A DNA stretch of 64,000 nt from Jiangella endophytica (GCF_003427025.1 NZ_QVAI01000007.1:186001-250000), one strand, 5' to 3'. Counted from the first letter of the stretch, positions 37,843 to 47,780 are shown. Translations and numbers: made by a program. Notes: generated from the sequence alone by a model not told the origin.

Positions 37843-39024
37843 TCAGCCGAGGGCGTCGCGGGCCCGGACGAACGCCTGGGTGGCCGCGCGCAGGTCGTCG
37901 ATGCTGTGCGCCGCCGACACCTGGGTGCGGATGCGGGCCGCGCCGTGCGGGACCACCGGGTAGCTGAAGCTGACCGCGTAGACCCCCTCGTCGAACAGCA
38001 GCTCCGACAACCGGGCCGCGCGGGTGGCGTCGCCGATCATGACCGGGACGATCGGGTGCGTGCCGGGCAGCACGTCGAACCCGAGCGCCGTCATCTCCGC
38101 GCGGAAGAACTCGGTGTTCTCGCGCAGCCGGGCACGCAGCTCGCCGCCGGAAGCCAGCCGGTCCAGGACCGCGGTCGCCGCGGTGACGATGGACGGCGCG
38201 ACGGAGTTGGAGAACAGGTACGGCCGCGACCGCTGCCGCAAGTACTCCACGATCTCCGTGCGCCCGGACGTGTAGCCGCCGCTGGCGCCGCCCAGCGCCT
38301 TGCCCAGCGTGCCGGTGACGATGTCGACACGGTCGGCGACGCCGAAGTGGTCGGGCGTGCCGCCACCGTGCTCGCCGATGAACCCGACCGCGTGCGAGTC
38401 GTCGACCATGACCAGCGCGTCGTACCGCTCGGCGAGATCGCAGATGCGGTCCAGCGGCGCGAGGTAGCCGTCCATGGAGAACACGCCGTCGGTGGCGATC
38501 AGCCGGAACCGGGCGTCGCTCGCCTCCTTCAGCCGCGCCTCCAGCTCGGCCATGTCGGCGTTGGCGTAGCGCAGCCGGCGCGCCTTCGACAACCGGATGC
38601 CGTCGATGATGCTCGCGTGGTTGAGCGCGTCGGAGATGACGGCGTCGTCGGGGCCGAGCAGCGTCTCGAACAACCCGCCGTTGGCGTCGAAGCACGAGCC
38701 GTACAGGATCGTGTCGTCGGTGCCGAGGAAGTCGGAGATCTTCCGCTCCAGGTCGGTGTGGATGGTCTGCGTGCCGCAGATGAACCGCACCGACGCCATG
38801 CCGAAGCCCCACTCGTCGAGGCCGCGCTTGGCCGCCTCGATCAGGCCGGGGTCGTCGGCCAGCCCGAGGTAGTTGTTGGCACACATGTTCAGGACGCTGC
38901 GGCCGTCGGCCAGCGTGACCCGGGCGCTCTGCGGGCTGCCGATGACGTGCTCGGGCTTGTACAGCCCGGCCGCGCGGATCTCGTCGAGGTTCTTCCGCAG
39001 CTCGTCGCGCATCGCTCCGTACAT
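37843..39024 (-). CDS. kbl: 2-amino-3-ketobutyrate CoA ligase (glycine C-acetyltransferase)
   Basis: PLP enzyme that cleaves 2-amino-3-ketobutyrate with CoA to glycine and acetyl-CoA, the second step of threonine breakdown. The 393-residue product is full length. Signatures are [10 protein letters not shown] (about 50-60), [29 protein letters not shown] and the PLP-lysine motif [14 protein letters not shown] (about 240). ATG 39024 has a GGAGGAGG ribosome site. It follows tdh by 14 nt, giving a tdh-kbl operon. Confidence 0.96.
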   Translation of the reverse strand: MYGAMRDELRKNLDEIRAAGLYKPEHVIGSPQSARVTLADGRSVLNMCANNYLGLADDPGLIEAAKRGLDEWGFGMASVRFICGTQTIHTDLERKISDFLGTDDTILYGSCFDANGGLFETLLGPDDAVISDALNHASIIDGIRLSKARRLRYANADMAELEARLKEASDARFRLIATDGVFSMDGYLAPLDRICDLAERYDALVMVDDSHAVGFIGEHGGGTPDHFGVADRVDIVTGTLGKALGGASGGYTSGRTEIVEYLRQRSRPYLFSNSVAPSIVTAATAVLDRLASGGELRARLRENTEFFRAEMTALGFDVLPGTHPIVPVMIGDATRAARLSELLFDEGVYAVSFSYPVVPHGAARIRTQVSAAHSIDDLRAATQAFVRARDALG

Positions 39025-39038
39025 GGCGTCCTCCTCCG

Positions 39039-40070
39039 TTACCGCTGCGCCCACTCGATGATGACCTTGCCACTGTGCCCGCTGGCCGCCGCCTCGAACG
39101 CCGCCTCGTGCTCAGTGCTGGGGAACCGGTGCGTCACGACACGGGAGATGTCGACGCCCGCGGCGACCAGGACGGAGGCCTGGTACCAGGTCTCGTACAT
39201 CTCCCGGCCGTAGATGCCGCTGATGGTGAGCATGCGCAGCACGATGCGAGACCAGTCGACGTTGCTCTCCTTCGACGGCAGGCCGAGCATCGCGATGCGC
39301 CCGCCGTTGGCCATCGACTCGATCATGTCGTGCAACGCGATCGGGTCGCCCGACATCTCCATCCCGACGTCGAACCCCTCGGCCATGCCCAGCTGCTGGC
39401 GCACCTCCTCCAGCGTCGTCGCCCGGACGTCGACGGTCGTGCCGGCGCCCAGACGATCGGCCAGCTCGAGGCGGTACGGGTTGACGTCGGTAATGACGAC
39501 GTTGCGCGCACCCGCGTGCCTGGCCACCAGAGCCGCCATGATGCCGATGGGGCCGGCACCGGCCACCAGCACGTCCTCACCATGCACCGGGAACTTCAAC
39601 GCGGTGTGCACCGCGTTGCCGAACGGGTCGAAGATCGCCGCCGCGTCGAGATCGATGCCGTCCGGATGCCGCCACAGGTTCCCCGCCGGCATCACGATGT
39701 ACTCCGCGAACGCGCCGTGACGGTGCACGCCGATGCCCTCGGTGTTCGGGCACAGGTGCCGCTGCCCCGCCCGGCAGTGCCGGCACCGCTCACACACGAC
39801 GTGGCCCTCGCCGGAGACGAGATCGCCCACCTGGACGCCGCGGCTGCCCGGACCGACCTCCACCACCTCGCCGACGAACTCGTGCCCCACGACCAACGGC
39901 GGGCGGACGTTCGCCTGCGCCCACGGGTCCCAGTTCACGATGTGCAGATCGGTGCCACAGATGCCCGTACGCAGGACCCGGACCAGCGCCTCACCCGCGC
40001 CCGCCACCGGCATCGCGACGTCCGCCAACTCCAACCCGGCGCCGGGTCCGGCCTTGACCAGTGCTCTCAC
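39039..40070 (-). CDS. tdh: L-threonine 3-dehydrogenase
   Basis: Zinc- and NAD-dependent oxidation of L-threonine to 2-amino-3-ketobutyrate. The 343-residue product has [17 protein letters not shown] (catalytic zinc Cys, about 38-54), [12 protein letters not shown] and the structural-zinc cysteines in [15 protein letters not shown]. It also has the TDH-specific [16 protein letters not shown] and the Rossmann loop [10 protein letters not shown]. Start GTG 40070 gives the family length; the open frame continues upstream to 40313 without family similarity. First gene of the tdh-kbl operon. Confidence 0.96.
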   Translation of the reverse strand: MRALVKAGPGAGLELADVAMPVAGAGEALVRVLRTGICGTDLHIVNWDPWAQANVRPPLVVGHEFVGEVVEVGPGSRGVQVGDLVSGEGHVVCERCRHCRAGQRHLCPNTEGIGVHRHGAFAEYIVMPAGNLWRHPDGIDLDAAAIFDPFGNAVHTALKFPVHGEDVLVAGAGPIGIMAALVARHAGARNVVITDVNPYRLELADRLGAGTTVDVRATTLEEVRQQLGMAEGFDVGMEMSGDPIALHDMIESMANGGRIAMLGLPSKESNVDWSRIVLRMLTISGIYGREMYETWYQASVLVAAGVDISRVVTHRFPSTEHEAAFEAAASGHSGKVIIEWAQR

Positions 40071-40345
40071 TCGCGCGAGCGTAACGCACCGTCGCGGACC
40101 CAACGGCGCTGGTCGAGCGGGGCTGCTGACGCTCGTTCGCGACGGGTTGTCGGTGCCCGCCCGTAGGGTGGGCCTCCCACCCGGCCGGGCGGGGTGCCGG
40201 CCCCGGCGAACGGGCGAGCTGTCGCGGCCGCGCCGGTCCGGCCCGCCCCGGCCCCTGGTCCTGCCGAGGCTTCGGTCCAGCAAGGCCCGGGTCCTGCCGG
40301 GGCTTCGGTCCACCCCGTGAGACGACGTCGGCTAACGTACGGCCA
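40071..40345. other. Divergent intergenic region with a short direct repeat
   Basis: GGTCCTGCCG(A/G)GGCTTCGGTCCA occurs at 40257-40279 and 40290-40312, a 33-bp period. No gene is seen. The promoters of tdh and the SDR gene are presumably here. Confidence 0.5.
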
Positions 40346-41002
40346 ATGAAGGTGGTCATCGCTGGCGGGCACGGACAGATCGCACTTCGACTGGAGCGGC
40401 TGCTCACTCTGCGCGGCGACAGCGCGGTGGGCCTGATCCGCAATCCCGACCAGGCCGGCGACCTCGCCTCGGCCGGCGCCACGGCGGTCGTCATCGACCT
40501 GGAGCAGGCCGGTGCCGAGGAGCTGGCGGACGAGGTCCGCGGTGCCGATGCGGTGGTGTTCGCGGCCGGCGCCGGGCCGGGCAGCGGCGCGGCCCGCAAG
40601 GACACCGTCGACCGCGGCGCGGCGGCGTTGCTGGCCGACGCCGCGGAGCTGGCCGGGGTGCGGCGCTACGTGCTGGTGTCGTCGATGGGCGCCACGACCG
40701 AGCCGCCGGCCGACCCCGACGATGTCTTCCAGGTGTACCTGACCGCCAAGGGCGAGAGCGAAGCCGACCTGCGCCGTCGCGACCTCGACTGGACGGTGCT
40801 GCGGCCCGGCGGCCTGACCGACGACCCGGGGACCGGACGGGTGCGGCTGGCGTCGTCGGTCCCGCGCGGACGGGTCACGCGCGACGACGTCGCCGCGGTG
40901 CTGCTGGCCCTGCTGGACGAGCCGGGCACCGCGCGGCTGACGCTCGAGCTGATCGGCGGTGACGTCCCGGTCGGCGACGCCGTGGGTTCGCTGTCGGGCT
41001 GA
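40346..41002 (+). CDS. Atypical SDR NAD(P)-binding protein
   Basis: A 218-residue Rossmann protein of the atypical short-chain dehydrogenase group (NmrA/YwnB-like). The N-terminal loop is VVIAGGHGQIALRL (about 3-16). The rest includes ADAVVFAAGAGPGSG, YVLVSSMGATTEP and WTVLRPGGLTDDPGTGRV. It lacks a canonical Tyr-x-x-x-Lys, although TAKGESEADLR holds the equivalent Lys. Substrate unknown. ATG 40346, monocistronic by spacing. Confidence 0.85.
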   Translation: MKVVIAGGHGQIALRLERLLTLRGDSAVGLIRNPDQAGDLASAGATAVVIDLEQAGAEELADEVRGADAVVFAAGAGPGSGAARKDTVDRGAAALLADAAELAGVRRYVLVSSMGATTEPPADPDDVFQVYLTAKGESEADLRRRDLDWTVLRPGGLTDDPGTGRVRLASSVPRGRVTRDDVAAVLLALLDEPGTARLTLELIGGDVPVGDAVGSLSG

Positions 41003-41046
41003 GACGGGTTCCGGCGCGGCCGCCCGGCGGCCCTAAGCTGTGCGCC

Positions 41047-42339
41047 GTGGCCGCCGAACCGACCCCCGGTCCCGCTCTGACCCCCGATCCGATCACCCTC
41101 ACCACCCTCGAGCTCGCGCTGCTGGGCATCGCGGTGCCCGGCGCCGCCGCGCCGCCGCCCGCGATCGCCGTCGAGCTCGACCCGCTGCCCGGCAAGAAGC
41201 CCGCGCCGGGCACCGAACTGACCGTCACCGACGCCGAGGGCGCGCCGGTCGCCGTCGTCACCGTCGAGTCAGCGACCACCCGCAAGCGCCGGCTGACCGT
41301 GAAGGGGACGGTGCGCCGCGCGGCCGCCGTCACCGACGACGAGCCGCGCGGGGCGTACGCGGATTTGCGGCGCGCGCCGGGTCGGGGGAAGCCGGCCGGC
41401 GGCGCGGCCGTCGTCACCCGCGATCCGGTCGATCTGCGCACGCTCGAGGCCGCGACGGCGAAGCCCGGGCAGCCGGTGCTGCTGATCGTGCTGGACGGGC
41501 CGCGCATCGTGCCCGGGCCGGACGCCGCCGACGTCATCTCGGCGACGCTGACGCTGCGCGACCGGCTGCGCCGCGACGGCCGCCGAGCCGAGCTGATCGT
41601 CGTCCCGGCACCGCAGTACGGCGACGATCGCGACGAGGAGCTGGCCGAGCGGATCGCCGTCGCCTACGGCGGCACCAGGGTCGTGCCGGCCGAGCCGCCA
41701 TCGGCACAGGCGCTGCGCGACTGGCTCGACGGCACCGCCGCGGAGCCGGCCGACTGGCCGCCCGCGAGCCGGCACGCGTGGCGCCGGTGGCGGCGGCTGC
41801 CGCACGAGCGCGGGCTGGTGCTGTTGTTCACGGGGCTATCCGGATCGGGCAAGTCGACCATCGCGCGGGCGGTCACCGACCGCATCGCGGAGATCGGCAC
41901 CCGCACCGTCACCCTCCTCGACGGCGACGTCGTCCGGCGCAACCTGTCCGCCGGGCTCGGGTTCTCCAAGGAGGACCGCGACCGCAACGTCGAACGCATC
42001 GGCTTCGTCGCCGCCGAGATCGCCAAGCACGGCGGCGTGGCGGTGTGCGCGCCGATCGCGCCCTTCGCCGCCACCCGGGCCCGGGTCCGCACGATGGCCC
42101 AGGCACACGGCGACTTCCTCCTCATCCACGTCGCCACCCCGCTGGCGGAGTGTGAGCGGCGCGACCGCAAGGGCCTCTACGCGCGGGCCAGGGCCGGCGA
42201 GATCCCGGAGTTCACCGGCATCTCCAGCCCTTACGAGGAACCCGCGGACGCCGACCTCGTCCTCGACACGACTGGCCTCTCGATCACCGCCGCCCGCGAT
42301 GCCGTCATCACGCTGCTCGACCAGGGCGGACGCCTCTAA
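41047..42339 (+). CDS. cysC: Adenylylsulfate kinase with degenerate ATP-sulfurylase-like N-terminal half
   Basis: Makes PAPS from APS. The 430-residue product has a C-terminal APS kinase (about 260-430). Its Walker A is FTGLSGSGKST, followed by LLDGDVVRRNLSAGLGFSKEDRDRN, HGGVAVCAPIAPFAATR and the GLYARARAGEIPEFTGI lid. The N-terminal 250 residues resemble the PUA-like and catalytic parts of ATP sulfurylase (TLELALLGI, ELTVTDAEGAPVAVVTVE), but no HxxH nucleotide motif is seen. So it is probably non-catalytic there. GTG start at 41047. No sulfate-assimilation genes are adjacent. Confidence 0.85.
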   Translation: MAAEPTPGPALTPDPITLTTLELALLGIAVPGAAAPPPAIAVELDPLPGKKPAPGTELTVTDAEGAPVAVVTVESATTRKRRLTVKGTVRRAAAVTDDEPRGAYADLRRAPGRGKPAGGAAVVTRDPVDLRTLEAATAKPGQPVLLIVLDGPRIVPGPDAADVISATLTLRDRLRRDGRRAELIVVPAPQYGDDRDEELAERIAVAYGGTRVVPAEPPSAQALRDWLDGTAAEPADWPPASRHAWRRWRRLPHERGLVLLFTGLSGSGKSTIARAVTDRIAEIGTRTVTLLDGDVVRRNLSAGLGFSKEDRDRNVERIGFVAAEIAKHGGVAVCAPIAPFAATRARVRTMAQAHGDFLLIHVATPLAECERRDRKGLYARARAGEIPEFTGISSPYEEPADADLVLDTTGLSITAARDAVITLLDQGGRL

Positions 42340-42380
42340 CGCCGTCCGGGCAACCATTGCCCTGCTGGTCAAAGGTGTGA

Positions 42381-42416
42381 GGGCAAGCTTCCGGGCAAGT
42401 CTGCGGGCAAGGGTGC
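42381..42416. repeat. Three 12-bp iterons GGGCAAGNNTNC upstream of a sigma-like gene
   Basis: GGGCAAG starts at 42381, 42393 and 42405, a strict 12-bp period ending 18 nt before the next start codon. A further GGGCAA-type inverted element (GGGCAACCATTGCCC) lies just upstream at about 42349-42363. Position suggests an operator for the downstream protein. Confidence 0.6.
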
Positions 42417-42434
42417 CCGCCCAGCCTGGAACGC

Positions 42435-43397
42435 ATGAGCGTCACGATCACGGGAGCGCGACGGCAGACCGGGACCGGCGTGGCCGGCCGGCTGAACGAC
42501 GAGTGGGACCGGCTCCGCGCCGACGGGCGTCCGGACGTGGTCGGCCGCTGGGCAGCCATCGAGACGGCGTTGGCCGGCTGCCGCGACCTCGCCGACGTCG
42601 AGGCCGCGGTGACCGCGGCGGCCGCGACAGCCGCCCGGGCGGCGCGCGGCGCCGTCCCCGCGCGGGGACGGGGCGTCACAGGTGCTGCGCCGTCGTCCGC
42701 GCGACCAGGCTCCGCCGCCGGGGACGCGGCGCCGGCGCGCTCCGGCCCGGCCCCCGCCACCACACGAGGCCCGGCCTCTCCCACGGCACGAGGCCCGGCC
42801 TCCCCCACCGCACAAGGCGCGGACGCCGTCCTGATCGCACTGCTGCGGCTGGCCCACGGCGGCGACCCGCTGGCCGGCCGGACCGTCCTGCAGCTGATGC
42901 TCGGCAAGGCGATCCGGATCGCCGCGGGGCACGCGGGCCGGGACAGCCGCGACAGCCTGGAGCACGCCGCGATCGCCGCGCTGTGGACCGTCATCGCCAC
43001 CTACCCGACCGAGCGTCGGCCCACGAAGGTCGCGGCGAACCTCGCGATGGACACGCTCGGCGTGGTCAGCCGCGAGCTGGCGCACCGCCGCACCGAGACA
43101 CCGGCCGAACCGGACGTGCTGGCGTCGGTCCTCGGCACCGATCCGGGCCGCGCCGCCGACGTCGACCTCGCCGAGCTGCTGGCCTGGGCGGTCGGCAGCG
43201 GCACGATCAGCGCCGCCGACGCGAGCCTGCTGATCGACATCTACGCGCCCGCACCCGGGTTGGACGGCGGCGCCGCGGCGGCGGAGCGGGCCGGCATCAG
43301 CTGGGCCGCCGCCCGGCAGCGGGCCAGCCGGGCGGTGCGCAAGATCGCCTGCGCCGTCCGCGCCGACACCCTCGGCGAGGCGCTCGACGCGGCCTGA
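42435..43397 (+). CDS. Sigma-70-like helix-turn-helix protein of unknown function
   Basis: A 320-residue protein. The N-terminal 75 residues include a helical WDRLRADGRPDVVGRWAAIE segment. A low-complexity Pro/Ala/Gly linker (about 75-132) contains an 8-residue in-frame repeat RGPASPTA coded by a 24-bp DNA repeat (42763 and 42787). The C-terminal half resembles sigma region 2 and region 4: AAIAALWTVIATYPTERRPTKVAANLAMD and ISWAAARQRASRAVRKIA. Whether it binds core polymerase is unknown. ATG 42435, preceded by 12-bp iterons that may be its autoregulatory site. Confidence 0.65.
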   Translation: MSVTITGARRQTGTGVAGRLNDEWDRLRADGRPDVVGRWAAIETALAGCRDLADVEAAVTAAAATAARAARGAVPARGRGVTGAAPSSARPGSAAGDAAPARSGPAPATTRGPASPTARGPASPTAQGADAVLIALLRLAHGGDPLAGRTVLQLMLGKAIRIAAGHAGRDSRDSLEHAAIAALWTVIATYPTERRPTKVAANLAMDTLGVVSRELAHRRTETPAEPDVLASVLGTDPGRAADVDLAELLAWAVGSGTISAADASLLIDIYAPAPGLDGGAAAAERAGISWAAARQRASRAVRKIACAVRADTLGEALDAA

Positions 43398-43616
43398 CCG
43401 CACCACCCCGCCCAGCTCGATTGACCGCCCCAGAGGGCGGGTCTACGTTGGAAATTCGGGCGAGCGAGCACCCATCGTCTTGCAAGGTGTCCCTCGTCCG
43501 TGCCGTCCGCCCAATTTCCTAGGGGCGCGGTGACGAGTTCGGACGGCCCCGCCACCGCGGCCGGGGAGGCAGCCGAATTTCCGTCATCTTCCATCCCGAG
43601 GAAGGGGAGCAGGGAC
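43398..43616. promoter_or_regulatory. Leader region of the formaldehyde dehydrogenase gene
   Basis: The 219-nt gap holds no gene. AAGGGGAG about a dozen bases before GTG 43617 is the ribosome site. A promoter is presumably here, but no clear -35/-10 pair is called. Confidence 0.4.
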
Positions 43617-44846
43617 GTGCCTGGAAACAGAGCAGTCATCTACCGGGGACCCGGCCACGTCGAGGTCGAGTCCATCGCCTATCCGACTTTCGAACTACAG
43701 GACGGCCCGGGGGTCAATCCGGCCAACGTGGGTCGACAGTTGAACCACGCGGCGATACTCAAGGTCGTCGCCACCAACATATGCGGCAGCGACCAGCACA
43801 TGGTGCGCGGCCGCACCACCGCGCCCGAGGGCCTCGCACTGGGGCACGAGATCACCGGCGAGGTGGTCGAGGTAGGCCGTGACGTCGAGTTCATCAAGGT
43901 CGGCGACATGGTCTCGGTACCGTTCAACATCGCCTGCGGGCGGTGTCGCAACTGTAAGGAGGGCAAGACCGGGGTCTGCCTGAACGTCAACCCGGACCGG
44001 CCGGGGTCGGCCTACGGGTACGTCGACATGGGCGGCTGGGTCGGCGGCCAGGCCGAGTACGTGCTGACGCCGTACGCGGACTGGAACCTGCTGAAGTTCC
44101 CCGACCGCGACATGGCGATGTCGAAGATCCTCGACCTCGCGATGCTCGCCGACATCTTCCCGACAGGGTTCCACGGCTGCGTGACGGCCGGGGTGAAGCC
44201 GGGGACGTCGGTCTACATCGCCGGGGCGGGACCGGTCGGACTGGCCGCGGCGACGTCGGCCTTCCTGCTCGGCGCGTCCGTGGTCATGGTCGCGGACCTG
44301 CAGCAGGAGCGCCTGGCACAGGCCCGCTCGTTCGGCTGCGAGACCATCGACGTGTCGATGGGCGACCCGAAGGAGCAGATCGCTCAGGTGCTCGGCGGCG
44401 AGCCGGAGGTCGACTGTGCGGTCGACGCGGTCGGGTTCGAGGCGCGCGGGCACGGCGCCGACGCGCAGTCCGAGCGGCCGGCGACGGTGCTGAACGCCGT
44501 CATGGACGTCACCAGGGCCGGCGGCGCCGTCGGTATCCCGGGGCTGTACGTGACGGGCGACCCGGGGGCAGGCGACGAAGCGGCCAAGGTCGGCTCGCTG
44601 TCGATCCGGCTGGGTCTCGGGTGGGCGAAGTCGTTGTCGTTCACGACTGGTCAGTGCCCGGTGATGAGGTACAACCACTACCTCATGGAGGCGATACTGC
44701 ACGACCGCGCACCCATCGCGCGGAACGTGAATGCCACGGTCATCCCGCTGGACCGGGCTCCGGAGGGCTACACGGAGTTCGACCGCGGCGCGGCCCGCAA
44801 GTACGTCATCGACCCGCACGGAATGCTGGGCTCGGCGACATCCTGA
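43617..44846 (+). CDS. fdhA: Glutathione-independent formaldehyde dehydrogenase
   Basis: Zinc-dependent NAD(P) alcohol-dehydrogenase-family enzyme, cytoplasmic. The 409-residue product has the characteristic AILKVVATNICGSDQHMVRGR (catalytic zinc) and GHEITGEVVEVG. The structural-zinc cysteines are in ACGRCRNCKEGKTGVC, and the nucleotide loop is GAGPVGLAA. Family-specific parts are DVSMGDPKEQIAQVLGG and SLSFTTGQCPVMRYN. GTG 43617 is chosen for its ribosome site; the frame is open back to 43500. It could also act as a formaldehyde dismutase. Confidence 0.92.
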   Translation: MPGNRAVIYRGPGHVEVESIAYPTFELQDGPGVNPANVGRQLNHAAILKVVATNICGSDQHMVRGRTTAPEGLALGHEITGEVVEVGRDVEFIKVGDMVSVPFNIACGRCRNCKEGKTGVCLNVNPDRPGSAYGYVDMGGWVGGQAEYVLTPYADWNLLKFPDRDMAMSKILDLAMLADIFPTGFHGCVTAGVKPGTSVYIAGAGPVGLAAATSAFLLGASVVMVADLQQERLAQARSFGCETIDVSMGDPKEQIAQVLGGEPEVDCAVDAVGFEARGHGADAQSERPATVLNAVMDVTRAGGAVGIPGLYVTGDPGAGDEAAKVGSLSIRLGLGWAKSLSFTTGQCPVMRYNHYLMEAILHDRAPIARNVNATVIPLDRAPEGYTEFDRGAARKYVIDPHGMLGSATS

Positions 44847-44919
44847 CGGTCGTGTGATACTGGATCCGTCGCAACGGGGCGTCACACCATCCCCCACCCC
44901 CCATTGCGTGGTGATCCAC

Positions 44920-45120
44920 ATGACCATCGACGAAAGGCTCGACCTGGAGTTCGCGTACACCACCTACGCCGACTCCTGCCGAGATCTCTACACATTGACG
45001 TACCGGTGCCGGCGGCCGTACGGCCACGACGGCGTGCACGCCGCCGGCTTCGGTACGCACCGGGTCCGCTGGGAGCACCACGACGGCCACGGACCCGACG
45101 CGCCGCCGGTCAGCCGGTAG
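44920..45120 (+). CDS. Small Cys/His-containing protein, unknown function
   Basis: A 66-residue product starting at ATG 44920 (GTG codons at 44908 and 44911 are alternatives). It ends in CRRPYGHDGVHAAG followed by RWEHHDGHGPDAPP; an earlier Cys is near residue 20. The C..P..H.G.H pattern is common in small actinobacterial and actinophage proteins and suggests a zinc site. It lies 73 nt after the formaldehyde dehydrogenase gene and converges with the TetR gene, overlapping its 3' end by 11 nt. Confidence 0.55.
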   Translation: MTIDERLDLEFAYTTYADSCRDLYTLTYRCRRPYGHDGVHAAGFGTHRVRWEHHDGHGPDAPPVSR

Positions 45121-45877
45121 CACCGCCGGTCGCCACCACGACGGCGAGTCCGTCGAGCACCGCCTTCAGGCCGAACTCGAACAGGTCCTCGTAGCTGAAC
45201 GTGAACGTGTCCTCGTGCAGCTTGGCCAGGGTGGGGTAGCGGCCCGACTCCATCATCCTGATGAGCACCGGTTCCTGCGCTGCCCAGAACTCCTCCTCCG
45301 AGATCCCGGTGCGCTGCTCGGCCTGCAGGGAGTTGACGTGGGCGCGAGCGACCGCGGTGACGAACCCGTCGACGACGGAGACCATGAGGACGAGCGGTTT
45401 GTCGCCGAGACCGGTCGGCTTGAGCCGGCTCAGCAGGCGGTCCATGCCGGCGATGTTGTTGGGCCCCATCAGGGGACGCACCTGGTCCACCTGCGGATAC
45501 CAGGGATGGTCGAGGCACAGCTGCCAGACGCCGCGGGCCATCTCCTCCAGCGTCGCGCGCCAGCCGTCGGCGCCGGCGTCGCCGGGCGGATCGTCGTCGA
45601 CCGGGCCGGCCACGTAGTCGAGCATGAGGTCGAGTAGCTCGGCCTTGCCCGGCACGTAACGGTAGAGCGACATGGTGCCGACGCCGAGGTGCGTGGCGAC
45701 GCGACGCATCGAGAGCGCGGCGAGGCCGTCGGCGTCGGCCACCTCGATGGCGGCCGCGACGATGCGCTCCAGCGACAGCCCGGGCTTCGGGCCGCGCGTG
45801 GGTCGCTGCTGCATGCCCCACAGGAGCTCGAGGCTCTTGGAGACGTCGCCGCTGCCGCTGCTGTAGTCCGTTGTCAT
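45110..45877 (-). CDS. TetR-family regulator of the adjacent DrrAB-type exporter
   Basis: A 255-residue repressor. The N-terminal part ELLWGMQQRPTRGPKPGLSL leads into the DNA-binding domain, with ALSMRRVATHLGVGTMSLYRYVPGKAELLDLM as helix-turn-helix. The ligand domain ends in FEFGLKAVLDGLAVVV. ATG 45877 is chosen; an in-frame GTG at 45889 adds four residues, and neither has a clear ribosome site. It is divergent from the drrA-like gene with a dyad in between, so it likely represses the exporter. Confidence 0.9.
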   Translation of the reverse strand: MTTDYSSGSGDVSKSLELLWGMQQRPTRGPKPGLSLERIVAAAIEVADADGLAALSMRRVATHLGVGTMSLYRYVPGKAELLDLMLDYVAGPVDDDPPGDAGADGWRATLEEMARGVWQLCLDHPWYPQVDQVRPLMGPNNIAGMDRLLSRLKPTGLGDKPLVLMVSVVDGFVTAVARAHVNSLQAEQRTGISEEEFWAAQEPVLIRMMESGRYPTLAKLHEDTFTFSYEDLFEFGLKAVLDGLAVVVATGGATG

Positions 45878-45914
45878 CAGGGAAAACACTAGCCCGGGAA
45901 TGAACTGCGCATGC

Positions 45915-45934
45915 TGTACGCTTTAACGCGTACA
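45915..45934. promoter_or_regulatory. TetR-type operator TGTACGCTTTAACGCGTACA
   Basis: A 20-bp dyad with perfect 7-bp arms and a 6-nt AT-rich centre, lying between the divergent TetR and DrrA-like genes. Standard size and place for a TetR-family operator. Confidence 0.75.
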
Positions 45935-45963
45935 TTGTACTCGGTTCAGCGAAAGGGACTCCC

Positions 45964-46953
45964 TTGAGCACCTCCAGCCACGCGATTCACGCCGTTGGAC
46001 TGCAGAAGCGGTACGGCGAGAAACGCGCCCTCGACGGCTTCGATCTCGCCGTCCCGCAGGGCACGGTCTACGGCCTGCTGGGCCCCAACGGCGCCGGCAA
46101 GACCACCGCCGTGCGCATCCTGGCCACGCTCGTCCGGCTCGACGGCGGCCGCGCGGAGGTCGCCGGCTTCGACGTCGTCCGCGACGCGCGCAGGGTCCGC
46201 CGGCGCATCGGCTTCACCGGCCAGTTCACTGCGGTGGACGAGATCCTCACCGGCCGGCAGAACCTGCGGATGTTCGGCCGGCTGTTCCACCTCGGCCCGG
46301 CCCGCGCGGCCGCCCGGGCCGACGAGCTGCTCGAGCAGTTCGACCTCACCGAAGCCGCCGACAAGGGCACCAAGGAGTACAGCGGCGGCATGCGGCGCCG
46401 GCTCGACCTCGCCGCCAGCATGATCCTCGTACCGAAGGTGCTCTTCCTCGACGAGCCGACGACCGGCCTCGACCCCCGCGGGCGCAACGAGGTGTGGACG
46501 GCGGTCCGGTCGCTGGTGTCCGGCGGTACCACCGTGCTGCTGACCACCCAGTACCTCGACGAGGCCGACCAATTGGCCGGGCGGGTCGCCGTCATCGACC
46601 ACGGCAAGGTGATCGCCGACGACACCCCGGCCGCGCTCAAGCGCCGCGTCGGCGGCGATCAGCTGGAGGTCGTTCTCGAGGAGTCGGTCGACCTGCCGGT
46701 GGCACTGCAGGCGGTCGCGCGGGTCGCGGCCGGCGAGCCGGAGATCGACGAGGAGCACCGCCGGGTCACCGCGGCGGTCGAGCAGCGGGTCGCCGCGCTC
46801 ACCGAGGTGGCGCGGCGGCTGCAGGACGAGGGCATCGGCGTCGAGGACATCGGGTTGCGCCGGCCCACCCTGGACGAGGTGTTCCTGCGGCTCACCGGCC
46901 ACAAGCCCGAGGAGACCACCGACACGACCGAGCGGACGGAGGTCCCCGCATGA
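45964..46953 (+). CDS. Daunorubicin-resistance-type ABC exporter ATPase (DrrA family)
   Basis: A 329-residue ATPase. Walker A is [14 protein letters not shown] near 40, the signature is [15 protein letters not shown] and Walker B is [13 protein letters not shown]. The DrrA-family C-terminal extension [15 protein letters not shown] is present. The start codon appears to be TTG at 45964, with AAAGGGA seven bases upstream. Its stop overlaps the permease ATG. Exports a hydrophobic drug or metabolite together with the permease. Confidence 0.93.
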   Translation: MSTSSHAIHAVGLQKRYGEKRALDGFDLAVPQGTVYGLLGPNGAGKTTAVRILATLVRLDGGRAEVAGFDVVRDARRVRRRIGFTGQFTAVDEILTGRQNLRMFGRLFHLGPARAAARADELLEQFDLTEAADKGTKEYSGGMRRRLDLAASMILVPKVLFLDEPTTGLDPRGRNEVWTAVRSLVSGGTTVLLTTQYLDEADQLAGRVAVIDHGKVIADDTPAALKRRVGGDQLEVVLEESVDLPVALQAVARVAAGEPEIDEEHRRVTAAVEQRVAALTEVARRLQDEGIGVEDIGLRRPTLDEVFLRLTGHKPEETTDTTERTEVPA

Positions 46954-47780
46954 GCACGACCATCCTCGGCCACGAACCGGAGGCACCTGAGCGGCGCATG
47001 TACTGGGCGCTGGCCGACGGCTGGACGGTCGCCGGCCGGACCCTGACCCACCTGATCCGGCAGCCGGCCAACATCGCCTGGCAGCTCGGCTTCCCGATCG
47101 TCTCGGTGCTGCTGTTCGGCTACGTGTTCGGCAGCGCGATGAGCGTGCCCGGCGGTGGCGACTACCGCGAGTACCTGATGCCGGGCATGTTCGGCATGAC
47201 CATGGCGATGGGGTTCATGAACACGGCCTACGCCGTCGTGCTCGACACCACGAAGGGCGTCACCGACCGGTTCCGCTCGATGCCGATGGCACCGTCGGCC
47301 CCGGTGACCGGCCGCGGCCTGGCCGACATCGTCAGCGCCATGCTGGACCTGTTGGTGCTGGCGGCGACGGCACTGGTGATCGGCTGGCGCTCGGACGGAG
47401 GGTTCTGGGCCACCCTGGCCGCGTTCGGGCTGCTGCTGTGGCTGCGGTTCGCACTGATCTGGATCGGCATCTGGATCGGCCTGGTGACGCCCAACGAGGA
47501 GGCGGCCGGCAACCTGTTCGCCGTCGCGTTCCCGTTCGCGATGATCTCCAGCGTGTTCGTGGCCCCGTCGCAGATGCCCGACTGGCTGGGCGCCGTCGCG
47601 GCGTGGAACCCGGTGTCCTCGACGGTGACGGCGGCGCGCGAGCTGTTCGGCAACCCCGTGGCGCTGGGCGACAGCTGGATCGAGCAGCACGCGATGCTCG
47701 GGGCGATCGTCTGGCCGCTGGTCATCACACTGGTCTTCGTACCGATGGCGGTCCGGCGGTTCCAGCGGCTGAGCCGGTGA
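46950..47780 (+). CDS. ABC-2-type exporter permease (DrrB family)
   Basis: A 276-residue six-helix permease. It has [17 protein letters not shown] in helix one, [20 protein letters not shown], then the conserved [20 protein letters not shown] loop. A C-terminal segment [19 protein letters not shown] precedes the last helix. ATG 46950 overlaps the ATPase stop. Second gene of the TetR-controlled exporter operon. Confidence 0.93.
   Translation: MSTTILGHEPEAPERRMYWALADGWTVAGRTLTHLIRQPANIAWQLGFPIVSVLLFGYVFGSAMSVPGGGDYREYLMPGMFGMTMAMGFMNTAYAVVLDTTKGVTDRFRSMPMAPSAPVTGRGLADIVSAMLDLLVLAATALVIGWRSDGGFWATLAAFGLLLWLRFALIWIGIWIGLVTPNEEAAGNLFAVAFPFAMISSVFVAPSQMPDWLGAVAAWNPVSSTVTAARELFGNPVALGDSWIEQHAMLGAIVWPLVITLVFVPMAVRRFQRLSR

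Noticed and set aside
42152-43522. Plus-strand open frame overlapping cysC and the sigma-like gene
   Set aside because: Arg/Gly-rich shadow frame; both real genes have family motifs in other frames.
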